From [Clostridium] symbiosum (GTDB taxonomy: Bacteria > Bacillota > Clostridia > Lachnospirales > Lachnospiraceae), in assembly GCA_036419695.1 (NCBI GenBank), contig CP143946.1, positions 3,280,001 through 3,344,000 on the forward strand: a stretch of DNA of 64,000 nucleotides, written 5' to 3'. Under the pieces are notes generated by a model. That model had not been told where the DNA came from, ran no database searches, and was given only the letters and a program-made list of their open reading frames with translations. Position numbers and translations under genes: made by a program. Of the stretch, positions 17,800 to 25,690 are shown one piece after another; the stretch's first letter is position 1, and each line of letters begins with the position of its first letter.

Positions 17800-18492
17800 T
17801 TATATAACCGCTCTCATAGTCTTAATTAATATTTTAATATCATATGATAACCTGCATTTATAGAGCGCTGACAGATTCCACCTCATCTTCTCCCTCAGCA
17901 CATCCTCCAAATACGCCTCATCCACGCTCTTCCCTTCCGCCGTCTTCTCTACCAGAATCCTATCCTCATCCTTAAACTCAATACTGGCCTCCGAAGTCAC
18001 CCCCGCAGGTAAAAGCAATGTCGCATACATCTCTTTCGTATACCATTTCACATATTTCGCCACTTCCGGGCGGGTTCCGACAAAGGTCATCTCACCTTTC
18101 CAGATATTGATGAGCTGTGGGATTTCATCCAGGCGGCAGCCGCGAAGTTTTTGCCCGACTTTTGTAATCCGTGAATCGCCTCCTACGGTTACCAGGCTCC
18201 CTATTTTGTCGGCATTTTGTACCATGGTTCGAAATTTGTAAATTCGAAAGGTTCTGCCGTACTGGGTAATCCGTTCCTGACGATAAAAAACCGATCCGGG
18301 AGAATCCAGATGAATCCAAATGGACAAAATAAGGAAAAGAGGCGATAAAAGCACCAGCAGCACGCTGGACATTACGAAATCGAAAGTCCGTTTCATCATC
18401 AGGCTGATTCTACGACGCCTCAGAATTTCATAATATGGCCTGACTTCTTCTGTCCGCATAAAATGAGGAAGTTTTTCCCAACTGCAGATCAT
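17800..18492 (-). CDS. Initiating sugar-phosphate transferase (bacterial sugar transferase family)
   Basis: This protein of 230 residues has one N-terminal hydrophobic helix (about 38-60) followed by the polyprenyl-phosphate hexose-1-P transferase core: KRTFDFV, SPGSVFYRQER, FRIYKFRTM, DEIPQLINIWKGEM, GTRPEV. It is a short monotopic form without the large N-terminal membrane domain of WcaJ. It should load the first sugar phosphate on undecaprenyl phosphate and so start each repeat unit. Confidence 0.93.
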   Translation of the reverse strand: MICSWEKLPHFMRTEEVRPYYEILRRRRISLMMKRTFDFVMSSVLLVLLSPLFLILSIWIHLDSPGSVFYRQERITQYGRTFRIYKFRTMVQNADKIGSLVTVGGDSRITKVGQKLRGCRLDEIPQLINIWKGEMTFVGTRPEVAKYVKWYTKEMYATLLLPAGVTSEASIEFKDEDRILVEKTAEGKSVDEAYLEDVLREKMRWNLSALYKCRLSYDIKILIKTMRAVI

Positions 18493-18603
18493 GTTCCCAT
18501 TCTCCTTCCGACATCCTCTTCCAGGTTATACATTAACGACACACAGCAAGGGAGAAAACTAAAACTCATTTTCTCTCTGTTTTCGTTCTTCCTGCTTTGC
18601 CGC

Positions 18604-19842
18604 TCATTCATCTTTTTCTGCCGCGTCCAATGCTAAATAACACTGTTTAAAAGTCTCCGCCACAAAATCAACCTGCTCATCCGTCAGACAAGTATGGAGC
18701 GGTAATGTAATTTCATTTTCAAACTGCCTGTAGGCATTGGGATAATCTGCGATATCAAATCCCAGCTTTTTATATGCCGTATGCATTGGCAGTGGTTTAT
18801 AATGAACATTGGCAGCCACACCGGCCTCCGCCATATCAGTGATTAACTGATTCCTGAATTCCAGGCTTTTTCCGGTCAGGCGGACAAGGCAGAGATGACG
18901 GCTGGAATGAAACTCATTGCCATTCGCATCGACGCCGTCGTGGGAAATAAGTTCTACCGGCAGCCCGTCAAAACTTTTATGGTACCGGGATAATATTTCT
19001 TTTCTCCGCTCTAAAAGCTCCGGATACCGCTTCATCTGAGCCAGGCCAATCCCCGCCATAATATCGGTCATATTGCATTTGTAGGCAGGCATGACAATGT
19101 CATATTCCCAGGCCCCCAGTTTTGTTTTTGCCAAAGCATCCTTGCTCTGTCCGTGAAGAGACAGCAGCATAAACTGATGGTAAATCCACTCGTCATCAAT
19201 ACCTGGAATCGCTTTCCAAACCAACGCGCCGCCTTCGGCAGTCGTCAGGTTTTTCACAGCATGAAAAGAGAAACTGGTAAAGTCTGCTATTTCTCCACAC
19301 ATTTTTCCATTCCGGGACGCACCGAATGCGTGCGCCGAATCGGCCATCACAATTACGCGGCCAAATTTCTCCTGAATCTCATTGGCAGGATGAAACAAGG
19401 CTCTTTTTTCTTCCACAATCTGAAAAATCCGGGTATAATCACAGAGCACCCCTGCAATGTCTACGGGTATAATCACCTTGGTTTTTTCAGTGATTGCACT
19501 CGACAGTTTATCGTAATCCATCTCATAGGAATCCGGAGCCGTGTCCACCAAAACCAGTTTAGCGCCCACATGGCAAGCCACGCTGGCACTGGCAGTATAT
19601 GTATAAGCGCTGGTGATTACCTCGTCCCCTGGCTCCACTCCGAGAAAGTGAAGTGCCAGTTCCATACAGGCCGTAGCTGAGTTCAGGCAAACTGCTTTCG
19701 GAGCATGGACGAAAGCGGCAATCTGGCTTTCAAATTCTTTCGTCTTCGGCCCTGTGGTAATCCATCCTGACTTTAGTGCATCGATAACTTCACTTATCTC
19801 CTCATCTGTGATATCCGGCGGTGAAAATGGTACCTTCAGCAT
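18604..19842 (-). CDS. DegT/DnrJ/EryC1/StrS-family sugar aminotransferase
   Basis: This PLP enzyme of 412 residues transfers an amino group to a keto-sugar nucleotide. The visible motifs are PFSPPDITDEEI at the N-terminus, TSAYTYTASAS, DSAHAFGA and the PLP lysine in SFSFHAVKNLTTAEGGAL. The start at 19842 follows GGAGGAG by 7 nt, and the longer frame from 19863 is less likely. It is the first biosynthetic gene after the two antiterminators. It implies an amino sugar in the polymer, for example a 4-amino-4,6-dideoxy sugar; the exact sugar is inferred only. Confidence 0.92.
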   Translation of the reverse strand: MLKVPFSPPDITDEEISEVIDALKSGWITTGPKTKEFESQIAAFVHAPKAVCLNSATACMELALHFLGVEPGDEVITSAYTYTASASVACHVGAKLVLVDTAPDSYEMDYDKLSSAITEKTKVIIPVDIAGVLCDYTRIFQIVEEKRALFHPANEIQEKFGRVIVMADSAHAFGASRNGKMCGEIADFTSFSFHAVKNLTTAEGGALVWKAIPGIDDEWIYHQFMLLSLHGQSKDALAKTKLGAWEYDIVMPAYKCNMTDIMAGIGLAQMKRYPELLERRKEILSRYHKSFDGLPVELISHDGVDANGNEFHSSRHLCLVRLTGKSLEFRNQLITDMAEAGVAANVHYKPLPMHTAYKKLGFDIADYPNAYRQFENEITLPLHTCLTDEQVDFVAETFKQCYLALDAAEKDE

Positions 19843-20082
19843 AATATTTCTCCTCCCTTGCATTACTGTAACAATTGATCACTATCATTTTGGGATAGTA
19901 CAAAGAATCCTGCTTGCGTAATCTTTGCGCTGCCGTGCGGTTGCTTCAGCAACTGTCTGCCTATGCGCGGCATATGCATCCTTGCAGAGCGTTTTTTGAT
20001 TTATAGAATGCAATTTCCTATGAATCAAAAAAAGGACTTTATCAGCCCTTCCTTCTATAACTATATCTATTTATAATCAATC
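19843..20082 (-). promoter_or_regulatory. Leader between the second LoaP-like gene and the polysaccharide genes, with stem-loops
   Basis: A symmetrical stem at about 19990-20034 pairs TTTTTTGATT with AATCAAAAAA, with a further ATAG/CTAT step inside. A second stem-loop near 19939-19955 has GTTGC and GCAAC around a four-base loop, flanked by GC-rich sequence. LoaP-type antiterminators act through RNA hairpins in leaders of this kind. No promoter is obvious here, so it probably lies within one long transcript. Confidence 0.4.
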
Positions 20083-20658
20083 TTAATTGCTTCCGTTATT
20101 GTTCTCCTGATGTCTTTCTCTTTCCACCTTAACCCCAATCTCAATCCGTCTCATCTCGTCCAAAAACGGAATCTCTATCACAACGATCCGTTTCCTCAGT
20201 CTTTTTTTCACGACTTTGTCGAGATTATCTTTTAAAACGCCTCCTGCCGCGACAATTTCACCTTCTTCATTCACCCATATCGGTGAACGGCGAATGATAT
20301 ATTCCGGAGCATTCCCAATCAGTTTTCGAAGCAGTTTTTCCTCTTCTTCCCGGACCGTCCTGAATACCCCATCGGTGCCCAAAAGCTTTGTCAGTTTGGG
20401 AATTTGCTTCAGATCATAAAAAAACTTATCAGGCGTATTGGTTTCGACGAATACATAAGAAGGGAACAGTGGTTCTATGTGCGGACGAAAGCTGCCCTCA
20501 ATCCGCCAGACATATTCACGTCTGATTACAAAACATGTTACATAGCTTTTCTCATCGCTTTTCTCGTCGCTTCCCTTATACTTTTCTCCGAGCGCTTTCT
20601 CGATCACACTAACCAGCTCCATTTCCTTCCCAGTTAATGTCTGAATCACATACCACAT
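20083..20658 (-). CDS. NusG-like transcription antiterminator (LoaP family), second copy
   Basis: This protein of 191 residues has an N-terminal NGN domain starting WYVIQTLTGKE, with FPSYVFVET near residue 70, and a C-terminal KOW-like part (VAAGGVLKDNLDKVV, then RIVVIEIPFLDEMRRIEIGVKV). Specialised NusG paralogues of this type (LoaP, UpxY, RfaH-like) bind RNA polymerase and prevent termination in long polysaccharide or antibiotic operons. It lies right before the polysaccharide genes, which fits a cis-encoded regulator. Confidence 0.88.
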   Translation of the reverse strand: MWYVIQTLTGKEMELVSVIEKALGEKYKGSDEKSDEKSYVTCFVIRREYVWRIEGSFRPHIEPLFPSYVFVETNTPDKFFYDLKQIPKLTKLLGTDGVFRTVREEEEKLLRKLIGNAPEYIIRRSPIWVNEEGEIVAAGGVLKDNLDKVVKKRLRKRIVVIEIPFLDEMRRIEIGVKVERERHQENNNGSN

Positions 20659-20728
20659 TCTATCAACCTCATTTGGGTATGCTTCGCCATTCCGGAATTA
20701 ATTTCCGAACTGTGATCAAATCGGTAAT

Positions 20729-20763
20729 GCAGGGTGTCAATTCAATATCGCTTGACACCCTGC
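20729..20763 (-). promoter_or_regulatory. Strong hairpin between the two LoaP-like genes
   Basis: Arms GCAGGGTGTCAA (20729-20740) and TTGACACCCTGC (20752-20763) form a perfect 12-bp stem with an 11-base loop. No T tract follows on the minus strand, so it is not an ordinary terminator. It lies in the 205-bp leader of the second LoaP-like gene and is a candidate antitermination or attenuation element. Confidence 0.55.
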
Positions 20764-20863
20764 CTCCGCTTTATGCTCCATCTTCGTCCCTCCATGACAT
20801 AGATCACAGAAGCACCCCAATTTCTTTCCTGCTATTTTTAATAATAACTCAGCCTGATTGCCA

Positions 20864-21406
20864 TTATCCGGCCTGATCCTGTTCCAGTCTCACACCGAAT
20901 AAAACCGCCTGTCTCCGATTAAACAGCTCAATCTCTACAATGGCAAACCGCTTGTGTAAGTTTAATTTCACAATTTGATTCCGATAGTGTTCCAGAACCC
21001 CATCGGCCCGGACAATCTGGTTCTCACTATCCAATGTAATCCGAGTCACCCCCATAGCATGCTGCAGATCCTCTCCGCATACATCCTCCAGGAAGCGCAT
21101 ATCCTTTTCTTCCACCGGCGTGAGTATATCCTGCTTTGTACCGGCCGTGCTGGTAATAAACTGAGGAAATTGTCTGGCTTTTTCCAGTTCTTTTGCAAGT
21201 TTCTCTGCATGCTCTGTTTGTATAAACAGATATCCGGGAAACATAACATCTTCTAAAAGATGCAAAATTCCACCGGAACGGAACACCTTTACTTTTTTGG
21301 GAACGCCACAGCGTATCCAAAAAGCATGGCTGACTGACCTCTCCAAAAGTTCGGCAGCCTCCTGCTCTTTTCCCGGCACCGTATATAATACATACCATCG
21401 TTCCAT
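20864..21406 (-). CDS. NusG-like transcription antiterminator (LoaP family), first copy
   Basis: This protein of 180 residues is a diverged paralogue of the downstream one. It has the NGN domain start WYVLYTVPGKEQEAAELL, MFPGYLFIQTE near residue 60, and the KOW part IVRADGVLEHYRNQIVKLN then FAIVEIELFNRRQAVLFGV. Two antiterminators in tandem ahead of one surface-polysaccharide operon is unusual. They may act on different hairpins or one may feed the other. The ribosome site GGAGG lies directly after a palindromic hairpin (21419-21443). Confidence 0.88.
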   Translation of the reverse strand: MERWYVLYTVPGKEQEAAELLERSVSHAFWIRCGVPKKVKVFRSGGILHLLEDVMFPGYLFIQTEHAEKLAKELEKARQFPQFITSTAGTKQDILTPVEEKDMRFLEDVCGEDLQHAMGVTRITLDSENQIVRADGVLEHYRNQIVKLNLHKRFAIVEIELFNRRQAVLFGVRLEQDQAG

Positions 21407-21418
21407 AAGCAGTCCTCC

Positions 21419-21443
21419 GTCGCTTAACTGTTAGTTAAGCGAC
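21419..21443 (-). promoter_or_regulatory. Palindromic hairpin abutting the ribosome site of the first LoaP-like gene
   Basis: Arms GTCGCTTAACT and AGTTAAGCGAC form an 11-bp perfect stem around three bases (AAC in the mRNA). The GGAGG of the gene begins at the next base. The same arms and loop occur at 21679-21704. Position against the Shine-Dalgarno suggests control of translation or binding of a regulator such as LoaP itself. Confidence 0.7.
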
Positions 21444-21620
21444 AACTTTCGAACCTCATTCTGTCCCCTTTCTTTCCTATCATGTTTTTTGTTATTATTA
21501 AGTTAATAATCAAAATGGAATTATTTGAAAACCCAGTTAGAACTTTGGACCATTTCCAGAAAAATAGTAAAAAATAAGATAATCTTAGGATTTATTGCCA
21601 ATTCTTTTCTTTTCTGACAG

Positions 21621-21712
21621 TTGACCATGGTTAAAAAGGATGTTATAATTTACAGGAACTTAAGACTTGGTCAAAAAATGTCGCTTAACTAACAGTTAAG
21701 CGACATTTTTTT
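21621..21712 (+). ncRNA. Candidate divergent short transcript: promoter plus terminator
   Basis: TTGACC (21621-21626) and TATAAT (21644-21649) are spaced by exactly 17 bp on the plus strand. A start near 21656 would be followed within 20 bases by an A-tract, the TCGCTTAACT / AGTTAAGCGA hairpin (21681-21703) and seven T residues. The predicted RNA is about 57 nt and contains no open frame. The same hairpin-with-tracts also works as a terminator for minus-strand transcripts. The promoter match is strong; expression is not shown. Confidence 0.55.
21673..21712. terminator. Bidirectional intrinsic terminator
   Basis: Six A residues, a perfect palindromic stem (same as at 21419-21443 with one more base pair) and seven T residues make a symmetrical terminator usable from both strands. 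On the minus strand it ends the HxlR/oxidase operon and insulates the LoaP/polysaccharide operon. The rest of 21444-21912 shows no gene. Confidence 0.85.
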
Positions 21713-21912
21713 AATTCTAACGATAAAAGCAAACAGTATATGCCATATCACCTGTTATATTTAGGCCAAATCAAAACAACCGGCATCCCTCGCAAAAGAC
21801 ATCATATCCCTGCAAGGCTGCCGGCCATTTTCTTACTTAAAGGCAGTTTTATATTCCACCCAAAGTCCTAAATATCATTAAGCTCCATCTATCATTTTCT
21901 TATACCAGTTCT

Positions 21913-22329
21913 TTACACCTCAAAACTCTCCGACTTAAAATTACTATAAAAACGCCCTTTTTCCACAGTAAACCGCAGCACACAATAATCCGGATCCGTC
22001 ACGCCTTCCGGATAATACATCGTGTCGCCCTCCCGCCAGATCATCTCCTTGCTCCCGCTGTCCTCCAGCACCTCGGCCGTGCCGATGAGCATAACCCCTC
22101 TGAAAAACCGCCTGTCGCAGAAATAGACACAGGCTTTTGGGTTGGCCCTGTACTGGGAAACTCTCATTGAAGAAGTGTTGGTTGTAAAATAGAATGTTTT
22201 AATGCCCTCTCTCTTCCTCGGCGGCAGCATGGCCTTCATATTGGGAAAACCGTCCCCGTCGACAGAGCCGATAAAGGCCACTCCCTGCTTGTCTATCAGA
22301 TTTCCGATTGTCGTTTCAACGTCTCTCAT
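21913..22329 (-). CDS. Pyridoxamine 5'-phosphate oxidase-family protein
   Basis: This protein of 138 residues has the split-barrel flavin-binding fold signature: AFIGSVDGDGFPNMKAML at about 15-32, FYFTTNTSSMRVSQYRANPKACVYFCD and GTAEVL. These small proteins bind FMN (or F420/heme in relatives) and are often general stress proteins; the reaction is unknown. It lies 68 bp downstream of the HxlR regulator in the same direction and is its likely target. Confidence 0.88.
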   Translation of the reverse strand: MRDVETTIGNLIDKQGVAFIGSVDGDGFPNMKAMLPPRKREGIKTFYFTTNTSSMRVSQYRANPKACVYFCDRRFFRGVMLIGTAEVLEDSGSKEMIWREGDTMYYPEGVTDPDYCVLRFTVEKGRFYSNFKSESFEV

Positions 22330-22397
22330 GTGTATCCCTCCTCTGCCTCCATTATATCGGTTCCTTCCGGCCAGGTAAAGTACACACTTTTTTGTAA

Positions 22398-22754
22398 CTA
22401 TAAAAGCCCTTTCTCCTTCAAAAGCTCCGTCTTATTGTCTTCCACCATGATTTCAATACCGACACTCTGCATAATGGAAACGGCTTCAAAGATCTTATTC
22501 CCGCGGTCCGTTAAGTAATAATCTACTCTGAGCGGATACCCCTCATATGATGTTTTCCCAACCACGCCGCAGTCACCCAGCTCATTTAAATGCTGAAGCA
22601 GCATTTTCTGGCTGATTCCCTTTATCTCCCTTTTCAGGTCGGATAAAGAACTGGTTCCCTTGCTGAGCTGCCACAGAATGATTGGTTTCCACTTGCCTTT
22701 AATCATATCGTGGGTCAGTTCCAGCGGGCATGTATAATCGTTTCGCATTTTCAT
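22398..22754 (-). CDS. HxlR-family transcriptional regulator
   Basis: This winged-helix protein of 118 residues has the family signature CPLELTHDMIKGKWKPIILW at the N-terminus, ISQKMLLQHLNELGDCGVV (recognition helix region) and YPLRVDYYLTDRG. HxlR regulators often sense thiol or aldehyde stress through the N-terminal cysteine, which is present here (residue 9). It is probably co-transcribed with the flavin protein downstream. Confidence 0.92.
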   Translation of the reverse strand: MKMRNDYTCPLELTHDMIKGKWKPIILWQLSKGTSSLSDLKREIKGISQKMLLQHLNELGDCGVVGKTSYEGYPLRVDYYLTDRGNKIFEAVSIMQSVGIEIMVEDNKTELLKEKGLL

Positions 22755-22844
22755 TTACAATTTCTCCCGAACTATCTGCCATCCTTTGTTATTATGGATA
22801 ACAGGACAATTTATCGGACTGTACCAGGGATTGTGCAGCCATGA

Positions 22845-23618
22845 TTACTTTAAGAGCTTTATAGCAGCCGATGTCAGCATGCTGACATTTTTTACAAAAC
22901 CAAACTCCGTATTGAATGTTCCCATCAAACATAACACTTTTCTTATCACACCTTTTTCATCCTCGGTAAAGTCATCCCTGTAATTCATCATTAATGCCCC
23001 AACCGTCGATTTCACGCTTTCATAAACCGCATCCATTCCCAATACCATATATTTTGTCAGCTTATCACCGACACCGCACAAGTCTTGTAAAATCAGATTT
23101 TTTAATTCTTCATCAATGATGCTCTGTTTCACATCTTTGATGAGTTCCTGAACCTGCTGTGCGAACCGGCTTATTTTCTCCGTTTCAACGTCCTCCGGAG
23201 CCAGTTCATCATTTATGAAATCAACGGCGGCCTCCAACCTGAGCAATGTTTCCGCTCCAAAGATTGAATCAAATCCCGCAGAATGGATGCCTCCGTTGCT
23301 GATTGTGAACATCTTAAATAGATTCTCTCTTAATCCTTTTACATTTTCCATATGTTTATTTTTACTGCGCTTGTTAATTTTTTCAATCTGTTTTATTGTA
23401 GAATCACAGCAAAAAATAAGGCTTAATATCAAATCATTTTCGGTCATATTATATTTTTCTGCAATATTTCTTATTGTATCCGACTCACTTACATCAAAAG
23501 AAATCCTATTGCTGCTTCTTTTTATCATTTCTTTATAACTGTTCTGGATTTCATTTATAATTATCAGTAAATTATTGGCTGGCAAATATCTGTTGTCATG
23601 CGTTTCTTCCATATTCAA
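22845..23618 (-). CDS. Protein of unknown function (257 aa)
   Basis: I do not recognise a family. The protein is soluble in appearance, largely helical and charged, without signal peptide or membrane segment. An N-terminal part has a helix-turn-helix-like stretch (SDTIRNIAEKYNMTENDLIL, about residues 46-65). The middle is lysine-rich (KINKRSKNKHMENVKG), and the C-terminal half has long amphipathic helices. GGAGG lies upstream of the ATG at 23618. The gene stands alone between the HxlR operon and a divergent DUF3298-type gene, and its codon use is AT-richer than neighbours. Confidence 0.7.
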   Translation of the reverse strand: MNMEETHDNRYLPANNLLIIINEIQNSYKEMIKRSSNRISFDVSESDTIRNIAEKYNMTENDLILSLIFCCDSTIKQIEKINKRSKNKHMENVKGLRENLFKMFTISNGGIHSAGFDSIFGAETLLRLEAAVDFINDELAPEDVETEKISRFAQQVQELIKDVKQSIIDEELKNLILQDLCGVGDKLTKYMVLGMDAVYESVKSTVGALMMNYRDDFTEDEKGVIRKVLCLMGTFNTEFGFVKNVSMLTSAAIKLLK

Positions 23619-23714
23619 TTTCCTCCTGTCCTATCACTTTCTATGATATAACAGAAAGCTTACCATTTCAACAACCAGGTTTTAATCTGAGGCGGCTTAT
23701 CTGAAGAGTAGCGA

Positions 23715-23744
23715 ACGGGCCAGTTGTTCCCTTGCCTGGCCCGT
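23715..23744. other. GC-rich hairpin in the divergent intergenic region
   Basis: ACGGGCCAG (23715-23723) pairs with CTGGCCCGT (23736-23744), flanked by outer GGCGG/CCGCC arms. It lies between divergent genes starting at 23618 and 23820, so it is a leader structure or operator rather than a terminator. Confidence 0.5.
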
Positions 23745-23819
23745 ACCGCCCTCTTCCCGGCCAAAACATATTTCCGGCCGCCCATTCATACAATATAAAA
23801 ACAAAATTTGGAAACCGAT

Positions 23820-24512
23820 ATGCAGATTATCACACCGGCCGTGCTTCATAACACTCTTTACTTCAACGACATACCAGTCCTGATATACAATATAAAATAC
23901 CCAGTTTTTACATCGACCTGCAATCAGGATGCAGTTCGTTCCATCAATCAATTTTATAGCTCACTTGCAAAAGAAAAGGAAGATTACTGTAAAACAGTGC
24001 TCTATCCTCAGGCCGTCGAATCGGCCCGGTATATTCAAAAAAATTTCCCTCCGTTTCACAGCTATGAATACGATATGGTTTACAAAGTGACCTTCAATTC
24101 CGGCTGCATCACCAGTCTGTACGTGGATCAGTACACATTCATGGGAGGCGCCCACGGTTCAACCGTCCGGACATCCGATACCTGGAGTCTCTCAACCGGC
24201 AGGCGTATCTCACTCCAGGATATCTATCCCCATGAACCCCTTTACCGGCAAAAAATCCGACTCAGTATTCAATCTCAGATCGCAGGACTGCTTAAAGACA
24301 ACCCTGCATCTTTTTTCGATGATTACCCTAAACTGTTGTTAAATACATTCGATCCTGACAGCTTTTATCTGTCACCGGATGGGGTTATAATCTATTTCCA
24401 GCAGTATGATATTGCCCCATATGCCAGCGGACTGCCGGAATTTTTACTGCCCTGCCCCGCCGGCCGTGCCGGTAATCAGCTGGCGGGAAAGCAATTTTCA
24501 AACACGCCCTAG
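23820..24512 (+). CDS. DUF3298/DUF4163-type (RsiV-like) protein
   Basis: This protein of 230 residues has the RsiV-like C-terminal pattern YTFMGGAHGSTVRTSDTWSL, then DIYPHEPLYRQKI, PDSFYLSPDGVIIYFQQYDIAPYASGLPEFLLP. Such domains occur in anti-sigma factors and surface proteins. Here there is no transmembrane anchor or signal peptide, so it may be cytoplasmic or lack a leader through truncation. The ATG at 23820 (GGAAA upstream) is preferred to an in-frame TTG at 23808. It ends tail to tail with the next gene, the stops overlapping by 3 nt. A second family member lies at 63461. Confidence 0.8.
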   Translation: MQIITPAVLHNTLYFNDIPVLIYNIKYPVFTSTCNQDAVRSINQFYSSLAKEKEDYCKTVLYPQAVESARYIQKNFPPFHSYEYDMVYKVTFNSGCITSLYVDQYTFMGGAHGSTVRTSDTWSLSTGRRISLQDIYPHEPLYRQKIRLSIQSQIAGLLKDNPASFFDDYPKLLLNTFDPDSFYLSPDGVIIYFQQYDIAPYASGLPEFLLPCPAGRAGNQLAGKQFSNTP

Positions 24513-25687
24513 TAATATTTTACTGCCACCGTCTTCCCCAGCCGCCTCATCACATCCTCAATCTGATCCACCAGCTTCTGCCGCACTCCAAGCTGGAACG
24601 GCAGTTCCGTATTCTGGTAGGCTCCATTCACGGCTTTTCCCACAAAGAGGTGTAGATCCGTGCAGCTCTCAATCAACAGTTTTGCCAGCATGGAGGCTCC
24701 GTTGGGTTTATCCAGTTCCATAAAAAATTCCTCGTCAATCTCATCATCCCTTGTATACTGCTCCAGGAATTTGAGAACGCGGTTCAGGGTCACCACACCT
24801 TCGGTCACAAGGTCGATTCCCTCTATATATGCCGTCGGAGGGATATTCGGGTCGATCTCCCCAACCGATACATCAATCTTCTTTTCCAGCACACGGGCCA
24901 CAATATTGGCGCTGGTTCCACCGCATACTATCTTGAGCGCGCTGCCGTCGGCCATGAAGTCTTTTATCATCGCTTCATCGTCTTCCTGGTTGGCCGCCGG
25001 ACCCGTCATCAGGTTAATCAGCTTTTTCTCACCAATCCTCAGCACGGCCACCGTCGTGTCATCGCCCGGCCGATACTGGTAAAGGTCATTGCAGGCCTGG
25101 CTGACCGCCGCGGCCAGATGCATCGCGGAGATTGTTTTTCCATATTCCCTGAGGGCATACTCCGCCACGCTGTCCCAGTTCCAGCCGAAGTTCAGCAGTT
25201 CCCCGACACCCGCATTGATGGCCCCATCGCTGAGCAGGATAAAAGCATCCCCCATCTGCACGTTAAAATGGTACTCATTGATCCTTCTGTTCTCAATCAT
25301 CCGGTAATTCTCCGGTATCTTCATGATTTTTCCGTTGCGGATAAAAATACAGCCCGGATTGTCAAATTCCACCAGGTAGGCGGAGCCGTCGTCATAGACC
25401 TGCAGGATACTGAACGTCGCATACGCCATCTGCCTGACTTTACAGACAGGCAGTGTCTCCGCAATGGTCTCCACGCATTCCTCCAGTAAAATTCCTCTCA
25501 GGAACATGGTTCCCAGAATTTTGGAGGTCATCGTCGCCAGAATGTTGGCTTTCACGCCGCTTCCCATGCCGTCGGCCAGGATCAGGATGTGGGAATCTTC
25601 CGTGTGGAGAATCTCTACCTTATCGCCGCAGAGCTCCTCCTCATTCTTATTCAGGCTTTTGTATGCAATATCGACCTTAATTCCCAT
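24509..25687 (-). CDS. SpoIIE/PP2C-type serine phosphatase
   Basis: This protein of 392 residues has an N-terminal SpoIIE-type phosphatase domain: ILADGMGSGVKANILAT (first metal Asp), LLSDGAINAGVG, and GDDTTVAVLRI (last metal Asp). The C-terminal ~160 residues form an extra domain of unknown function. It starts 2 nt after the stop of the sensory hydrogenase gene, so the two are almost certainly co-translated. Known group C (sensory) [FeFe] hydrogenases are often encoded next to such phosphatases, suggesting a redox/H2 signal passed on by dephosphorylation. Confidence 0.92.
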   Translation of the reverse strand: MGIKVDIAYKSLNKNEEELCGDKVEILHTEDSHILILADGMGSGVKANILATMTSKILGTMFLRGILLEECVETIAETLPVCKVRQMAYATFSILQVYDDGSAYLVEFDNPGCIFIRNGKIMKIPENYRMIENRRINEYHFNVQMGDAFILLSDGAINAGVGELLNFGWNWDSVAEYALREYGKTISAMHLAAAVSQACNDLYQYRPGDDTTVAVLRIGEKKLINLMTGPAANQEDDEAMIKDFMADGSALKIVCGGTSANIVARVLEKKIDVSVGEIDPNIPPTAYIEGIDLVTEGVVTLNRVLKFLEQYTRDDEIDEEFFMELDKPNGASMLAKLLIESCTDLHLFVGKAVNGAYQNTELPFQLGVRQKLVDQIEDVMRRLGKTVAVKYY

Positions 25688-25690
25688 TCC

